From JAGOUB01 sp964648045 (GTDB taxonomy: Bacteria > Patescibacteriota > Gracilibacteria > Peribacterales > Peribacteraceae): a stretch of DNA of 64,000 bases. How positions within the stretch are numbered: position 1 is the first letter of the stretch; each line of letters begins with the position of its first letter. The stretch lies in assembly GCA_964648045.1 (NCBI GenBank), contig CAZYNU010000001.1, positions 1-64,000 of the forward strand, written 5' to 3'. Under the pieces are notes generated by a model. The model did no database searches, had not been told where the DNA came from, and saw nothing but the letters and a program-made list of their open reading frames with translations. Position numbers and translations under genes: made by a program. This document shows, piece by piece, positions 22,487 to 29,786 of this stretch.

Positions 22487-22831
22487 TCAGGCGTCCTTGC
22501 GACCGAAGGGCCAGGCAGCGAGGTATTTTTCCAGGCGGTCGAAGCGGGTATTCCAGAGTCGCTCGTACTCCTGAAGGTAGTCCGCAGCGCAGTGGAGCGC
22601 CTCGCCAGAGAGTTCGACCACCTGCTCGCGTCCGCGCCGACGCTTCGTCACGAGCCGGGCACGCTCGAGAATCTTGATGTGCTTCGAGACGGCGGCAAAC
22701 GTGAGATCGTAAGAGCGCGCCATACCCCCTACCGTCAGACGCTCGCGTGCACCGCGTCGGAGAATGTCCCGCCGCACAGGATGGGCGAGTGATCCAAACA
22801 CCAGATCAAGGTCGACAACACGTTCAACCAT
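22487..22831 (-). CDS. ArsR-family transcriptional regulator
   Basis: A 114-residue winged-helix repressor: DLVFGSLAHPVRRDILRR, the recognition region LTFAAVSKHIKILERARLV, the wing TKRRRGREQVVELSGEAL, and a C-terminal helix WNTRFDRLEKYL. No metal-binding CxC motif is present, consistent with the SRPBCC-associated subgroup rather than the arsenic sensors. It heads the operon arsR-SRPBCC-SRPBCC(TM)-SRPBCC-DUF1428. A perfect palindrome over its start codon implies autorepression. Confidence 0.93.
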   Translation of the reverse strand: MVERVVDLDLVFGSLAHPVRRDILRRGARERLTVGGMARSYDLTFAAVSKHIKILERARLVTKRRRGREQVVELSGEALHCAADYLQEYERLWNTRFDRLEKYLAAWPFGRKDA

Positions 22832-22868
22832 ATGGTTGAATGATAAATGACCGTATTTCCGGGGTCAA
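22823..22868 (-). promoter_or_regulatory. arsR promoter with palindromic operator over the start codon
   Basis: TTGACC (22868-22863), 17-base spacer and TATCAT (22845-22840) precede the ATG at 22831 by 8 bases, a near-perfect leaderless promoter. A perfect 18-base palindrome, TTCAACCAT/ATGGTTGAA (22823-22840), covers the transcription start and start codon and is the probable ArsR operator. Confidence 0.8.
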
Positions 22869-22955
22869 GCGGGCGGCAAGCAAGCACCTTTCCTGTAACG
22901 ATCTACCCGCTCGGACGTATAAGTGGGCGTACGGTCTCCCACTTCCCCACTCCTT

Positions 22956-24050
22956 ATGCGCGTCCCGCTCTCCATCCTCACCCTGACGATCGCCGCCGCC
23001 CTCGGCGCGGCCGTCGCCTCCTCGCCCGCCTCCGCCCGCGTGATCGCGCCGGATTGCGGCCCCAGCTACGTCCGCTGCGGCAGCGGCTACGAGCCTGTCT
23101 GCAAGGACGACGGCAAATGGGCCTGCCTACCCAACGACTCCGAGTCCGCCTGCGGTCCCAACAACGTCCGCTGTATGGAAGGCTACGACCCCGTCTGTGG
23201 TAATGACGGCCGGTGGCAGTGCGTCACCGATAGCGGCTCTTCCTCCAGCGACCAGAGCTGCGGCTCGCCGAGCGCTATCCTCTGCATGGTCGGCACCATG
23301 CCCGAGTGCGTGCATGGCGACTGGACCTGCGTGCCCCACAGCTCATCATCGAGCGCGTCTTCCTGCCCCACTGTGGAAGTGCTCTGCATGACCGGTACCG
23401 CGGCTGCCTGCCAGGACGGCTCGTGGGAATGCCTGCCCACGCCCGACGCTTGCGCCGACGCCGACCCGATCTACTGCTTCCAGGGCACGCCCATCTGCCG
23501 CGATGGCAGCTGGCACTGCCCCTCCACCGTCGGCCCGCTGGAACTCGACCGCCTCTCGCCTGACTCCGGCCGCGCCGGCCAGCGCGTCGTGATCTCGGGC
23601 CAGAGTTTCACGCGCACGGGCAACACCGTCTACTTCGACGGCAGCGTCCTGGAGAACCTGCGCTCGCGCCAGCGCGGCACCAAGCTGGTCTTCCGCGTCC
23701 CGGCCAAGACCACGCTCCCCTGCCTGCCCTTCTGCAAGATCGCCGTGCTGCCCTACGGCCCCGGCGAGTACGACGTCTCCGTGGAGAACAAGGACGGGGC
23801 CGTCAGCAACAGTCTGACCTTCACGATCACGGGCTCAGCCTCGTCGAGTTCCTCCTCATCTTCTAGCGGGGATAGCTGCCTCTGCCCGGCCGGCCAGGCC
23901 GCGACGGCCGACGGCTGCACCGACATGGAGATGATGTGCCCGATGTACTACCTGGAGGGCGGCTGGTGCGGCTGCGATGGCGAAGTCTACGGCAACAGCT
24001 GCATCGCCGCTGCCAACGGCGTGAAGCGAGGGGAAAATTGCGTACAATGA
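22956..24050 (+). CDS. Secreted Cys-repeat, IPT/TIG and Kazal-like protein
   Basis: A 364-residue exported protein. Signal peptide (LSILTLTIAAALGAAVASSPASA), then five tandem modules at about 34-57, 66-89, 102-125, 137-159 and 166-188, each with four Cys and the ending W-x-C (KWAC, RWQC, DWTC, SWEC, SWHC), separated by Ser-rich linkers. Next an IPT/TIG Ig-like domain (~194-290; LSPDSGRAGQRVVISGQSF...VENKDGAVSNSLTFTIT), a poly-Ser linker, and a C-terminal Kazal-like region with CGCDGEVYGNSCIAAANGV. The TIG domain suggests a surface role and the Kazal motif a protease-inhibitor fold; the module repeats are unknown to me. The start at 22956 opens directly at the signal peptide. Confidence 0.85.
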   Translation: MRVPLSILTLTIAAALGAAVASSPASARVIAPDCGPSYVRCGSGYEPVCKDDGKWACLPNDSESACGPNNVRCMEGYDPVCGNDGRWQCVTDSGSSSSDQSCGSPSAILCMVGTMPECVHGDWTCVPHSSSSSASSCPTVEVLCMTGTAAACQDGSWECLPTPDACADADPIYCFQGTPICRDGSWHCPSTVGPLELDRLSPDSGRAGQRVVISGQSFTRTGNTVYFDGSVLENLRSRQRGTKLVFRVPAKTTLPCLPFCKIAVLPYGPGEYDVSVENKDGAVSNSLTFTITGSASSSSSSSSSGDSCLCPAGQAATADGCTDMEMMCPMYYLEGGWCGCDGEVYGNSCIAAANGVKRGENCVQ

Positions 24051-24054
24051 GCGC

Positions 24055-24294
24055 ATGAGCAGTTTCCGCCCTCTTCAAAGAATCCAACTCCTCTGGCGCG
24101 CGTTCTTCGACCCAAAAGTTCCGTTCGCGGCCAAGGCGCTGCTCGTCAGCGGCCTCATCTACGGCGTCTCGCCGCTCGACGTGGTACCAGACATCATCCC
24201 GTTCCTGGGCCAGCTCGACGATATCGGCGTGCTTGTTGCAGTCTTCCTTTTCTTCTACCGAGCGACAGCGCAACGGTTCGGGGAGAAGCAGTGA
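24055..24294 (+). CDS. DUF1232 (YkvA-like) small membrane protein
   Basis: A 79-residue protein with the DUF1232 signature SGLIYGVSPLDVVPDIIPFLGQLDDIGVLV within one or two hydrophobic helices. Function unknown. TACAAT at 24043-24048, inside the end of the preceding gene, ends 6 bases before the ATG, predicting an independent leaderless message. Its stop is 3 bases from that of the convergent ABC-F gene. Confidence 0.9.
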   Translation: MSSFRPLQRIQLLWRAFFDPKVPFAAKALLVSGLIYGVSPLDVVPDIIPFLGQLDDIGVLVAVFLFFYRATAQRFGEKQ

Positions 24295-24297
24295 TCC

Positions 24298-25749
24298 TTA
24301 GAGTGAACCGAGATCCAACTCCTCGGTCATCGTCAACTTGGAGACGAACTCGGAGTCGTGGCTCACCAGGATCATGCCGCCCTCGTACTCATTGAGCGCA
24401 TCGGCAATCACGGGCAGATGGCGGAAATTGATATGATTCGTCGGCTCGTCGAGAATGAGCAAGCTGGGTTTCAGCAACGTGAAGCGGGCGAAGCAGAGCA
24501 AGCCCTTCTGACCCTCCGAAAGCGATGCCACCTTGGCCTTCACTTTCTCGCCCGGCAGGAGGAAGCGCGCGGCCGTCTCGAAGACCAGCTGGTTATTGGG
24601 CTTCTCCATGGCTTCTTCGAGAATTTCATAGACCGTCTGGTCGAGCGGCAGGCCTGAAAAATCCTGACGGTAGTAGCCCACAACCGCTTCGGCGGCGATC
24701 TCAGCGCCCTTCTCGGTGCGGTTGGCCATCGATTCAAGCAGCGTCGTTTTGCCGATGCCATTGGGTCCGGAAATGAGGATGCGGTCGCGGCGACGAATGA
24801 CCATTTCCACCTTCTTCTTCGTCGGCTTGTGATTCTCCATGACGGTAAGCGACGAGATCTTCACAAGCGGTAAAGAAAACGGCTGGGCCTCAATGGTAAA
24901 CGCCGGGATCGTCTTATCCTCGCGACGCACTTCCACCTTGTTCTCCTCCGCCTCTTCCACCGCCTCGCGCATTTTACTGGCAAGCTTGCGCATCTTGCCT
25001 CCCTTATGTGAGAAGAAGTTAATCTTCTCCTTTTGATCGATGATCGCCTTCTCCATGCGGGCGTTCTGACGTTGCTCGGCTTCAATCTGCTCGGCGATGC
25101 GTTCCACCACTTCGTCGTAACCGCCGACATGCTGCTCCACCTTGCGAGTGTGCACGTCGAGATACAACACGCCGTCTGTGAAGCTATTCAAGAAAGCTGC
25201 ATCGTGGGAGATGACGATGACAGTCTTCTCATACATCACGAGAAAGCCGATCAAGTGGTCAATTCCGGCCTTGTCGAGGTTATTGGTCGGCTCATCGAGA
25301 AGAAGAATGTCGGGCTCTTGAATGAGAGCGAAGGCCAGCAGCAAACGTGCCTTCTGACCACCGGAAAAGGCTTTAATGCGCTTATCGAGCGGGGCATGCA
25401 GATTGACGGTGTCGAGCACACTCGTAATGCGGCGCTCGATGTCTTTGGGCGGTTCGGGGAAGGCGCCCTCAAAAAACTCCTCGACGGTCTTCTCCATGTC
25501 GGCGTGGGGGATCACCTGCTTGGCGATGCCGATCGTCGTGCCGCGCTTCTGGTGGATTTGCCCCTCCTGTGGCTTTGCCTCTTTCGTCATCAATTTAAAA
25601 ATGGTGCTCTTGCCGGCACCGTTCTGCCCCATGATCGTCAACTTGGCGTTCTCACGCACCGAGAAGCTTGCGCCTTCAAGAATCTGCTTGTGGTTCTCGT
25701 AGTGGAACGAGACTTCGTCGAACCGGAGGATGACATCGCCGTGGTCCAT
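24298..25749 (-). CDS. ABC-F family ATPase
   Basis: A 483-residue soluble protein with two ABC domains and no membrane segments. Domain 1: Walker A GQNGAGKST (41-49), signature FSGGQKARLLLA, Walker B LLLDEPTNNLD. Domain 2: Walker A GPNGIGKTT (~327-335), LSEGQKGLLCFA, LLILDEPTNHIN. The linker between them is helical and basic/acidic (EAEQRQNARMEKAI, KMREAVEEAEENKVEV) as in EttA/Uup-type factors that act on the ribosome. The second signature (LSEGQ) and the NHIN ending are slightly atypical. I start at 25749 (MDHGDVILRFDEVSF); the frame is open further upstream but reads as non-coding. Confidence 0.93.
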   Translation of the reverse strand: MDHGDVILRFDEVSFHYENHKQILEGASFSVRENAKLTIMGQNGAGKSTIFKLMTKEAKPQEGQIHQKRGTTIGIAKQVIPHADMEKTVEEFFEGAFPEPPKDIERRITSVLDTVNLHAPLDKRIKAFSGGQKARLLLAFALIQEPDILLLDEPTNNLDKAGIDHLIGFLVMYEKTVIVISHDAAFLNSFTDGVLYLDVHTRKVEQHVGGYDEVVERIAEQIEAEQRQNARMEKAIIDQKEKINFFSHKGGKMRKLASKMREAVEEAEENKVEVRREDKTIPAFTIEAQPFSLPLVKISSLTVMENHKPTKKKVEMVIRRRDRILISGPNGIGKTTLLESMANRTEKGAEIAAEAVVGYYRQDFSGLPLDQTVYEILEEAMEKPNNQLVFETAARFLLPGEKVKAKVASLSEGQKGLLCFARFTLLKPSLLILDEPTNHINFRHLPVIADALNEYEGGMILVSHDSEFVSKLTMTEELDLGSL

Positions 25750-25846
25750 GAAAAAAAGAGGAGGGAGAAACGGACGGCCGCATTGTAGGGACGGCAATCG
25801 CCTTTGCCCAGTCCGCACGGCGCTGATCTGTGGCTTTTTCCAAAAA

Positions 25847-25874
25847 TTGACAGAGTAGGAAATATCCGTACTGT
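25847..25874 (+). promoter_or_regulatory. Promoter of the Nudix gene
   Basis: TTGACA (25847-25852), 16-base spacer, TACTGT (25869-25874). It predicts a leader of about 70 bases before the ATG at 25950. Confidence 0.55.
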
Positions 25875-25949
25875 GCGCGAAGTTTTGGGTTCGAACTTTC
25901 ACAAGGAGCGGTGACGACGTCGCCTCTCGCACGTACGATTGGAAACGTT

Positions 25950-26480
25950 ATGACGACAAAAGTGAACAGGATGGTGGCCGCCCTGCTGGTGGCCTCGCAT
26001 GACGACCAGGGACCATTCGTAGTCCTGCAGCGGCGCGGCGAGTGGGACTATGAGAAAGGCCAGAAGGAATCGTGGCCCGGCGCGTGCCAGTGCACTGCGA
26101 ATGGCGGCATGGAAGATGAAGACGAAGAGGACACGCTCCGCTGCATGCGCCGCGAGGTATACCAGGAACTTGGCCCCGAGTTCGCCCGCCAGCTGGTGGG
26201 ACGATATGCCCCGAGCCGGCTCTGCCGGATCGTGACGGAGCGTCTCAACCGCGAGGCGGAGATCTACTGGACCCAGGTCCCAGAGGCCATGCTCGGCTCA
26301 ATCGTCCTGCACGCCTCGACGGGCGGTCTCGTCCGCATTCGTCCGGGGCAGGAGATCCTCGATATGTCTCTCCATTTCACCCGTGAAGACGGTGTGCCGG
26401 ATCGACGCGTGATCGCCGGCTACCCCGAAACCATCGAAGCCGTGACCCGGGCCTTCAATCTCATGGCCTCAGCCGCCTGA
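25950..26480 (+). CDS. Nudix-family hydrolase
   Basis: A 176-residue protein. The N-terminal strand VNRMVAALLVASHDDQGPFVVLQRR and a Nudix-like helix GGMEDEDEEDTLRCMRREVYQELG are present. Relative to the consensus Gx5Ex7REUxEExGU there is a one-residue insertion before the REVYQELG block and Gln replaces one Glu. Substrate unknown. The ATG at 25950 is preferred over an upstream frame extension. A small hairpin and a strong terminator follow. Confidence 0.75.
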   Translation: MTTKVNRMVAALLVASHDDQGPFVVLQRRGEWDYEKGQKESWPGACQCTANGGMEDEDEEDTLRCMRREVYQELGPEFARQLVGRYAPSRLCRIVTERLNREAEIYWTQVPEAMLGSIVLHASTGGLVRIRPGQEILDMSLHFTREDGVPDRRVIAGYPETIEAVTRAFNLMASAA

Positions 26481-26490
26481 TCACCAATGA

Positions 26491-27165
26491 TCAGGCCTTT
26501 GCCCCTCCGCTCGCGGGAGGGGTTTTTTCGTTATCACGGCGCTCCTGGCGACGCCAATAACACCAGCCGATAAAGGCAGCAACGGACAAGGCGCAGACGA
26601 CCGTAAGGATTGACTCCAGCGAGTTCACGCCGCTGACGAGGCCGAACGCTGCGTCGGCGCCCAGGTAGCCGAGCAGCAGGAAGAGGCCGCAGCGGACGGC
26701 CGAACCGAAAAATGTACCGATGAGATAGGGGCGCAGCGGAATCTTCGTGACGCCGCAGAGCAGCGACAGCGGCGCACTCGGCACGATGGGGAGCGCGCGC
26801 AGACCCGTGAGCACAAGCAGGTCGCGCGGACCGCCGCGGAAGTGGCGGCCGACCCACTCCACACTCTGGTGCGAAAGACCGAGGTAACGCCCAAAGCGCG
26901 CAAGCAGCACGTCCTCGGCGGCGTCGCCGATGGCATAGAGAATCCAACAACCAATCGTCTTACCGACAGTTGCAAGCAAGAGTAGGACGACAACGTCTAG
27001 CCAGCCGTCACCGCGCGTGGCGGCAATAGATCCGGCGAGCGTCAGGATGAACGGCGACGGAATGGGCGCGATCACCTCCTCCACCACCGATCCGATTGCC
27101 ACGAAAGCCCCGAGCGGCATAGCCGTGGCCCACGATTCGAGTATCGGCTGGAGTGATTCAAGCAT
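26491..27165 (-). CDS. VTT/DedA-like membrane protein
   Basis: A 224-residue integral membrane protein of the VTT (SNARE-associated/DedA) superfamily: VVEEVIAPIPSPFILTLAGSIA (conserved re-entrant loop with Glu and Pro), GKTIGCWILYAIGDAAEDVLL, a second re-entrant region VLTGLRALPIVPSAPLSLLCGV, and YLIGTFFGSAVRCGLFLLLGYLG. DedA proteins help lipid scrambling or undecaprenyl-phosphate recycling. The start at 27165 has a fitting leaderless promoter. The last dozen codons (EKTPPASGGAKA) are encoded by the terminator of the opposite gene. Confidence 0.87.
   Translation of the reverse strand: MLESLQPILESWATAMPLGAFVAIGSVVEEVIAPIPSPFILTLAGSIAATRGDGWLDVVVLLLLATVGKTIGCWILYAIGDAAEDVLLARFGRYLGLSHQSVEWVGRHFRGGPRDLLVLTGLRALPIVPSAPLSLLCGVTKIPLRPYLIGTFFGSAVRCGLFLLLGYLGADAAFGLVSGVNSLESILTVVCALSVAAFIGWCYWRRQERRDNEKTPPASGGAKA
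26502..26528 (+). terminator. Rho-independent terminator
   Basis: CCCCTCC/GGAGGGG stem followed by TTTTTT. It lies inside the 3' coding end of the convergent VTT gene. A second palindrome (GCCTGATCA/TGATCAGGC, 26475-26496) spans the stop of the Nudix gene. Confidence 0.85.
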
Positions 27166-27172
27166 CCCGCCT

Positions 27173-27201
27173 AGCCTACGGATTCCCAGCCCGAGCCACA
27201 A
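27173..27201 (-). promoter_or_regulatory. Leaderless promoter of the VTT gene
   Basis: TTGTGG (27201-27196), 17-base spacer, TAGGCT (27178-27173), ending 7 bases before the ATG at 27165. Confidence 0.65.
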
Positions 27202-27207
27202 CCATTC

Positions 27208-28104
27208 TTAGCGCGTTCGTGCTTCCACTACCTCCACGTCTGAAGGTTCTTCTACCGTGAATTCAATAGTCCGCTTGCGACTGGCACGCACATCGCCGCG
27301 CAGCTCCAACACCTTCTCGTCGCGTGACTCCAAGGAGAGGGTGGGATCAAGGTTGACGCGGAGAATGGATCCATCGAGCGCGTCGATGGATGTGGAGATC
27401 CGCTCGCCGGATGAGGAGTAGAGGGCCAGGTTCTGCAGGTCGGCGTCACGAGCTGAACCGTTGTTGGTGAAAGTAATAGCCCGGACCGACTGGGCACGGC
27501 GGCCGTCATTCTCCAGACGTACACGCGCCAACGTGCGGTTAGAGCCATACGTCACGCTGGTACGCACCGGCAAAAATTCAATAGAGATCTGTGCGGCAAC
27601 AGCAGGCGTGACGGTTGCGCGCGGTACAGACGCAACAACGGGAACTGAAACAATCTGCACTGGGGCATCGGCACGAACTTCTTCCAATGCCAGGCGATGC
27701 TCCCCTGCCGCTGCAGCGGACGGCGAAAGATCGGCTGCGACAGTGATCACACGAGACTCGCAGGCCGACACCGTGAATGAACGAAAACGCAGAGTCGTGG
27801 CCGCCTTGTCCGAGGGGACGGCGGCGCGCGACACCCGACGATCACCTTCCATCAGGTATACGCGGGCCAGATCGCGAACGTTGCCAAGGCCGCCATGACG
27901 CACATCAAGCGCAGCCACCGCCACGTCGCTGGCACAGCTCGCTTCCAGCGTCAGCGTCAACATAGAAACGCGCTGCGCCCCCTGAGGCACCGACCCCTGC
28001 GGAGGAACTACCACCGCGACCGTGAGGGCTGGCGGCCCGGGTAGAGCGGCCAGAGCCGAGGCCGGCAAAAACAGAGACGAAAGCAGGACGAGGAGTAGGC
28101 GCAT
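27208..28104 (-). CDS. Exported beta-rich hypothetical, 298 aa
   Basis: Unrecognised. A signal peptide (LLLVLLSSLFLPASALA) leads to two beta-sandwich-like regions: about 25-145 (LTLTLEASCASDVAVAALDVRHG...VITVAADLS) and about 165-290 (VRLENDGRRAQSVRAITFTNNGSARDADLQNLALYSS...KVLELRGDV). The two halves share the layout of a strand pair, a DLA/NLA-LY step and a terminal strand, suggesting an internal repeat of an Ig-like fold. Two Cys in the first half could form a disulfide. TAGACT ends 7 bases before the ATG. Probably a cell-surface protein. Confidence 0.75.
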   Translation of the reverse strand: MRLLLVLLSSLFLPASALAALPGPPALTVAVVVPPQGSVPQGAQRVSMLTLTLEASCASDVAVAALDVRHGGLGNVRDLARVYLMEGDRRVSRAAVPSDKAATTLRFRSFTVSACESRVITVAADLSPSAAAAGEHRLALEEVRADAPVQIVSVPVVASVPRATVTPAVAAQISIEFLPVRTSVTYGSNRTLARVRLENDGRRAQSVRAITFTNNGSARDADLQNLALYSSSGERISTSIDALDGSILRVNLDPTLSLESRDEKVLELRGDVRASRKRTIEFTVEEPSDVEVVEARTR

Positions 28105-28236
28105 ACCTCGCAGTCTAAGTCGACACGGTCGACCAGGCGACGAAAAACCTGACCAACCGTAACCTTGCTTATAAAACAGAAAATGGTACGGTGAAAATAG
28201 TTCAGAAACGTCCTTTCAACCCAGAGGAATCAGCCC

Positions 28237-28623
28237 ATGAAGACCCGAGGCACGGCCGTCTTCCTCATCTGTGTGGTAGTGGCTTTCTTGGCCACCCTGC
28301 ACTACAAACTCCCGCGGGAGCAGATCGAAATCGTCGAACCAGAAGCCGGCTGCTACATCATCCGAGCGTATTGGTACGTACCAAACGATCCCGAGCGTAA
28401 GCATCCGCGTGCGATCAACGGCCGCAACCGACAACTTTTCGAGCAAGCTATCGCCAATTTGGAACGCCGGCATGGCCGACCGGCGGAAGCCACGTTCATC
28501 GTCATGCTGCCCGTACGACTGCCCGATGGGTCAGTGATGGGGCAGCCCATCGAAATGATGGTGTTCTTTCGAAAGCCGGGGCTGGATGCCCCCGCGGCAC
28601 CAGCCGACGACCCTCTCTTCTGA
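28237..28623 (+). CDS. Membrane-anchored hypothetical, 128 aa
   Basis: Unrecognised. One N-terminal hydrophobic helix (TAVFLICVVVAFLATLHY), then a soluble domain of about 95 residues with strands YIIRAYWYVPND and ATFIVMLPVRLP...PIEMMVFFRK and a helix NRQLFEQAIANLERRHG. AGAGGA lies about 12 bases before the ATG. A terminator closes the gene at 28641-28668. Confidence 0.75.
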   Translation: MKTRGTAVFLICVVVAFLATLHYKLPREQIEIVEPEAGCYIIRAYWYVPNDPERKHPRAINGRNRQLFEQAIANLERRHGRPAEATFIVMLPVRLPDGSVMGQPIEMMVFFRKPGLDAPAAPADDPLF

Positions 28624-28640
28624 GAGAGGGGCAATCCACA

Positions 28641-28668
28641 CCGCCCGCGTTCACGCGGGCGGTTTTTT
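28641..28668 (+). terminator. Rho-independent terminator
   Basis: CCGCCCGCGT/ACGCGGGCGG stem followed by TTTTTT. Confidence 0.92.
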
Positions 28669-29767
28669 AGGCGTGCTGCGACGCAATGACGCGACCAGCG
28701 ACAAGACCCGTCATGAGCGCCAGAGCCGTCAACGCGGCAACCAATAAGACCGTGCGCTGTCCGGCCGATGCCGACGTGCGCGCGCCTTCCAGCAACGTCG
28801 CCCCCATGTCCACTCCGGTCTGCGGCAAACCGCTCTCAACCGTCACCGTGGTCGTGACCAACGCCGTACCGGCCAGGTTGCCCCCGCTCACCCGAGCCGA
28901 AAACGGCAAGAGCGTTTGATTGGGCACGCCACGGGGAGCGCGCACGGCGAAGTGCAATGTGTACATCTGATTGGGCAAAAGCTGATTGAAGCGCCAACGC
29001 ACGGCACGGCCGTCGATTTCGCCAAGCACCGCATCGGTAATCATGACGCCCTCGGGCACCAGAGCCTCAACCAAGAAACCTTCAGCAGGACCGGCTGAGA
29101 AGTTTCGCACCGGAATGGATATCTGCATCAGGCCGCCCGGCGGCAGCGCTTCGTAATCGGTTTCCAGCGAAATCACGAGGTTATTGGCCACACGACGGGG
29201 CTGCACACCGCCACTCGGCGTGGCGTCCGGCGGTAGAATGACCTGTTCGCCATCAACCGTGGGCATCGACGACGACGCCACAGCCGACGAGGTCATAGCC
29301 GATGAGGAAGACATCAGACTGCTCGAGGACACCACCGTTCCGGAGGCGCTACTGACGGAAGGCAATGACGACGTGACTGCCATCGTCCCGCTGCCCATCA
29401 TCGAACCGGAGGCGGTTACCGTCAGGCTCGAAACCGACAATGAGGAAACCGCCACGCCCGAGGCGGAGCTGACCGATCCCGATCCTGATGCCGACAACGA
29501 CGTGCCGGACGCCACCGCCGCCGAGGACGACCACATGACCATGCCCGAGCTGTTCATCCAGGCACCACTGCCGATGCCTTTATTGATGACAAGCACGGCC
29601 GCCGTAGCTGTCTGCGGCGCGCCCAGGCCGTCTTCACTCACATCACGAGGACCTTGAACCGAACCGGATGTCACCACCGGCACCGGCGGAATCTCGGTGG
29701 GCTGACTGGGAGCAAAGTTGCAGGCGGCCAGAACAAGAACGACGGCAAGAGCGGGAGGGAGGCGCAT
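28667..29767 (-). CDS. Ser-rich lipoprotein with LPQTG and C-terminal helix
   Basis: A 366-residue surface protein. The N-terminus is a lipoprotein signal ending LVLAAC (Cys16). Residues ~90-180 are almost entirely Ser, Ala, Gly, Val, Thr and Met, a long flexible stalk. A DUF11-like beta domain follows (LETDYEALPPGGLMQISIPVRNFSAGP...PNQMYTLHFAVRAP). At 314-318 comes LPQTG, then about 20 polar residues, a hydrophobic helix (TVLLVAALTALALMTGLVAG) and RVIASQHA. This looks like a sortase sorting signal, although the spacing between LPQTG and the helix is long and the protein also carries a lipobox. It lies 19 bases after dipZ on the same strand. Confidence 0.82.
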   Translation of the reverse strand: MRLPPALAVVLVLAACNFAPSQPTEIPPVPVVTSGSVQGPRDVSEDGLGAPQTATAAVLVINKGIGSGAWMNSSGMVMWSSSAAVASGTSLSASGSGSVSSASGVAVSSLSVSSLTVTASGSMMGSGTMAVTSSLPSVSSASGTVVSSSSLMSSSSAMTSSAVASSSMPTVDGEQVILPPDATPSGGVQPRRVANNLVISLETDYEALPPGGLMQISIPVRNFSAGPAEGFLVEALVPEGVMITDAVLGEIDGRAVRWRFNQLLPNQMYTLHFAVRAPRGVPNQTLLPFSARVSGGNLAGTALVTTTVTVESGLPQTGVDMGATLLEGARTSASAGQRTVLLVAALTALALMTGLVAGRVIASQHA

Positions 29768-29786
29768 GGCGCGGAGCATAGCAGGG

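Noticed and set aside
23000..23560. Repetitive DNA in the Cys-repeat gene as an assembly artefact
   Set aside because: The five modules share Cys/Trp positions but differ widely in DNA and protein sequence, so they are old repeats rather than collapsed or duplicated reads.
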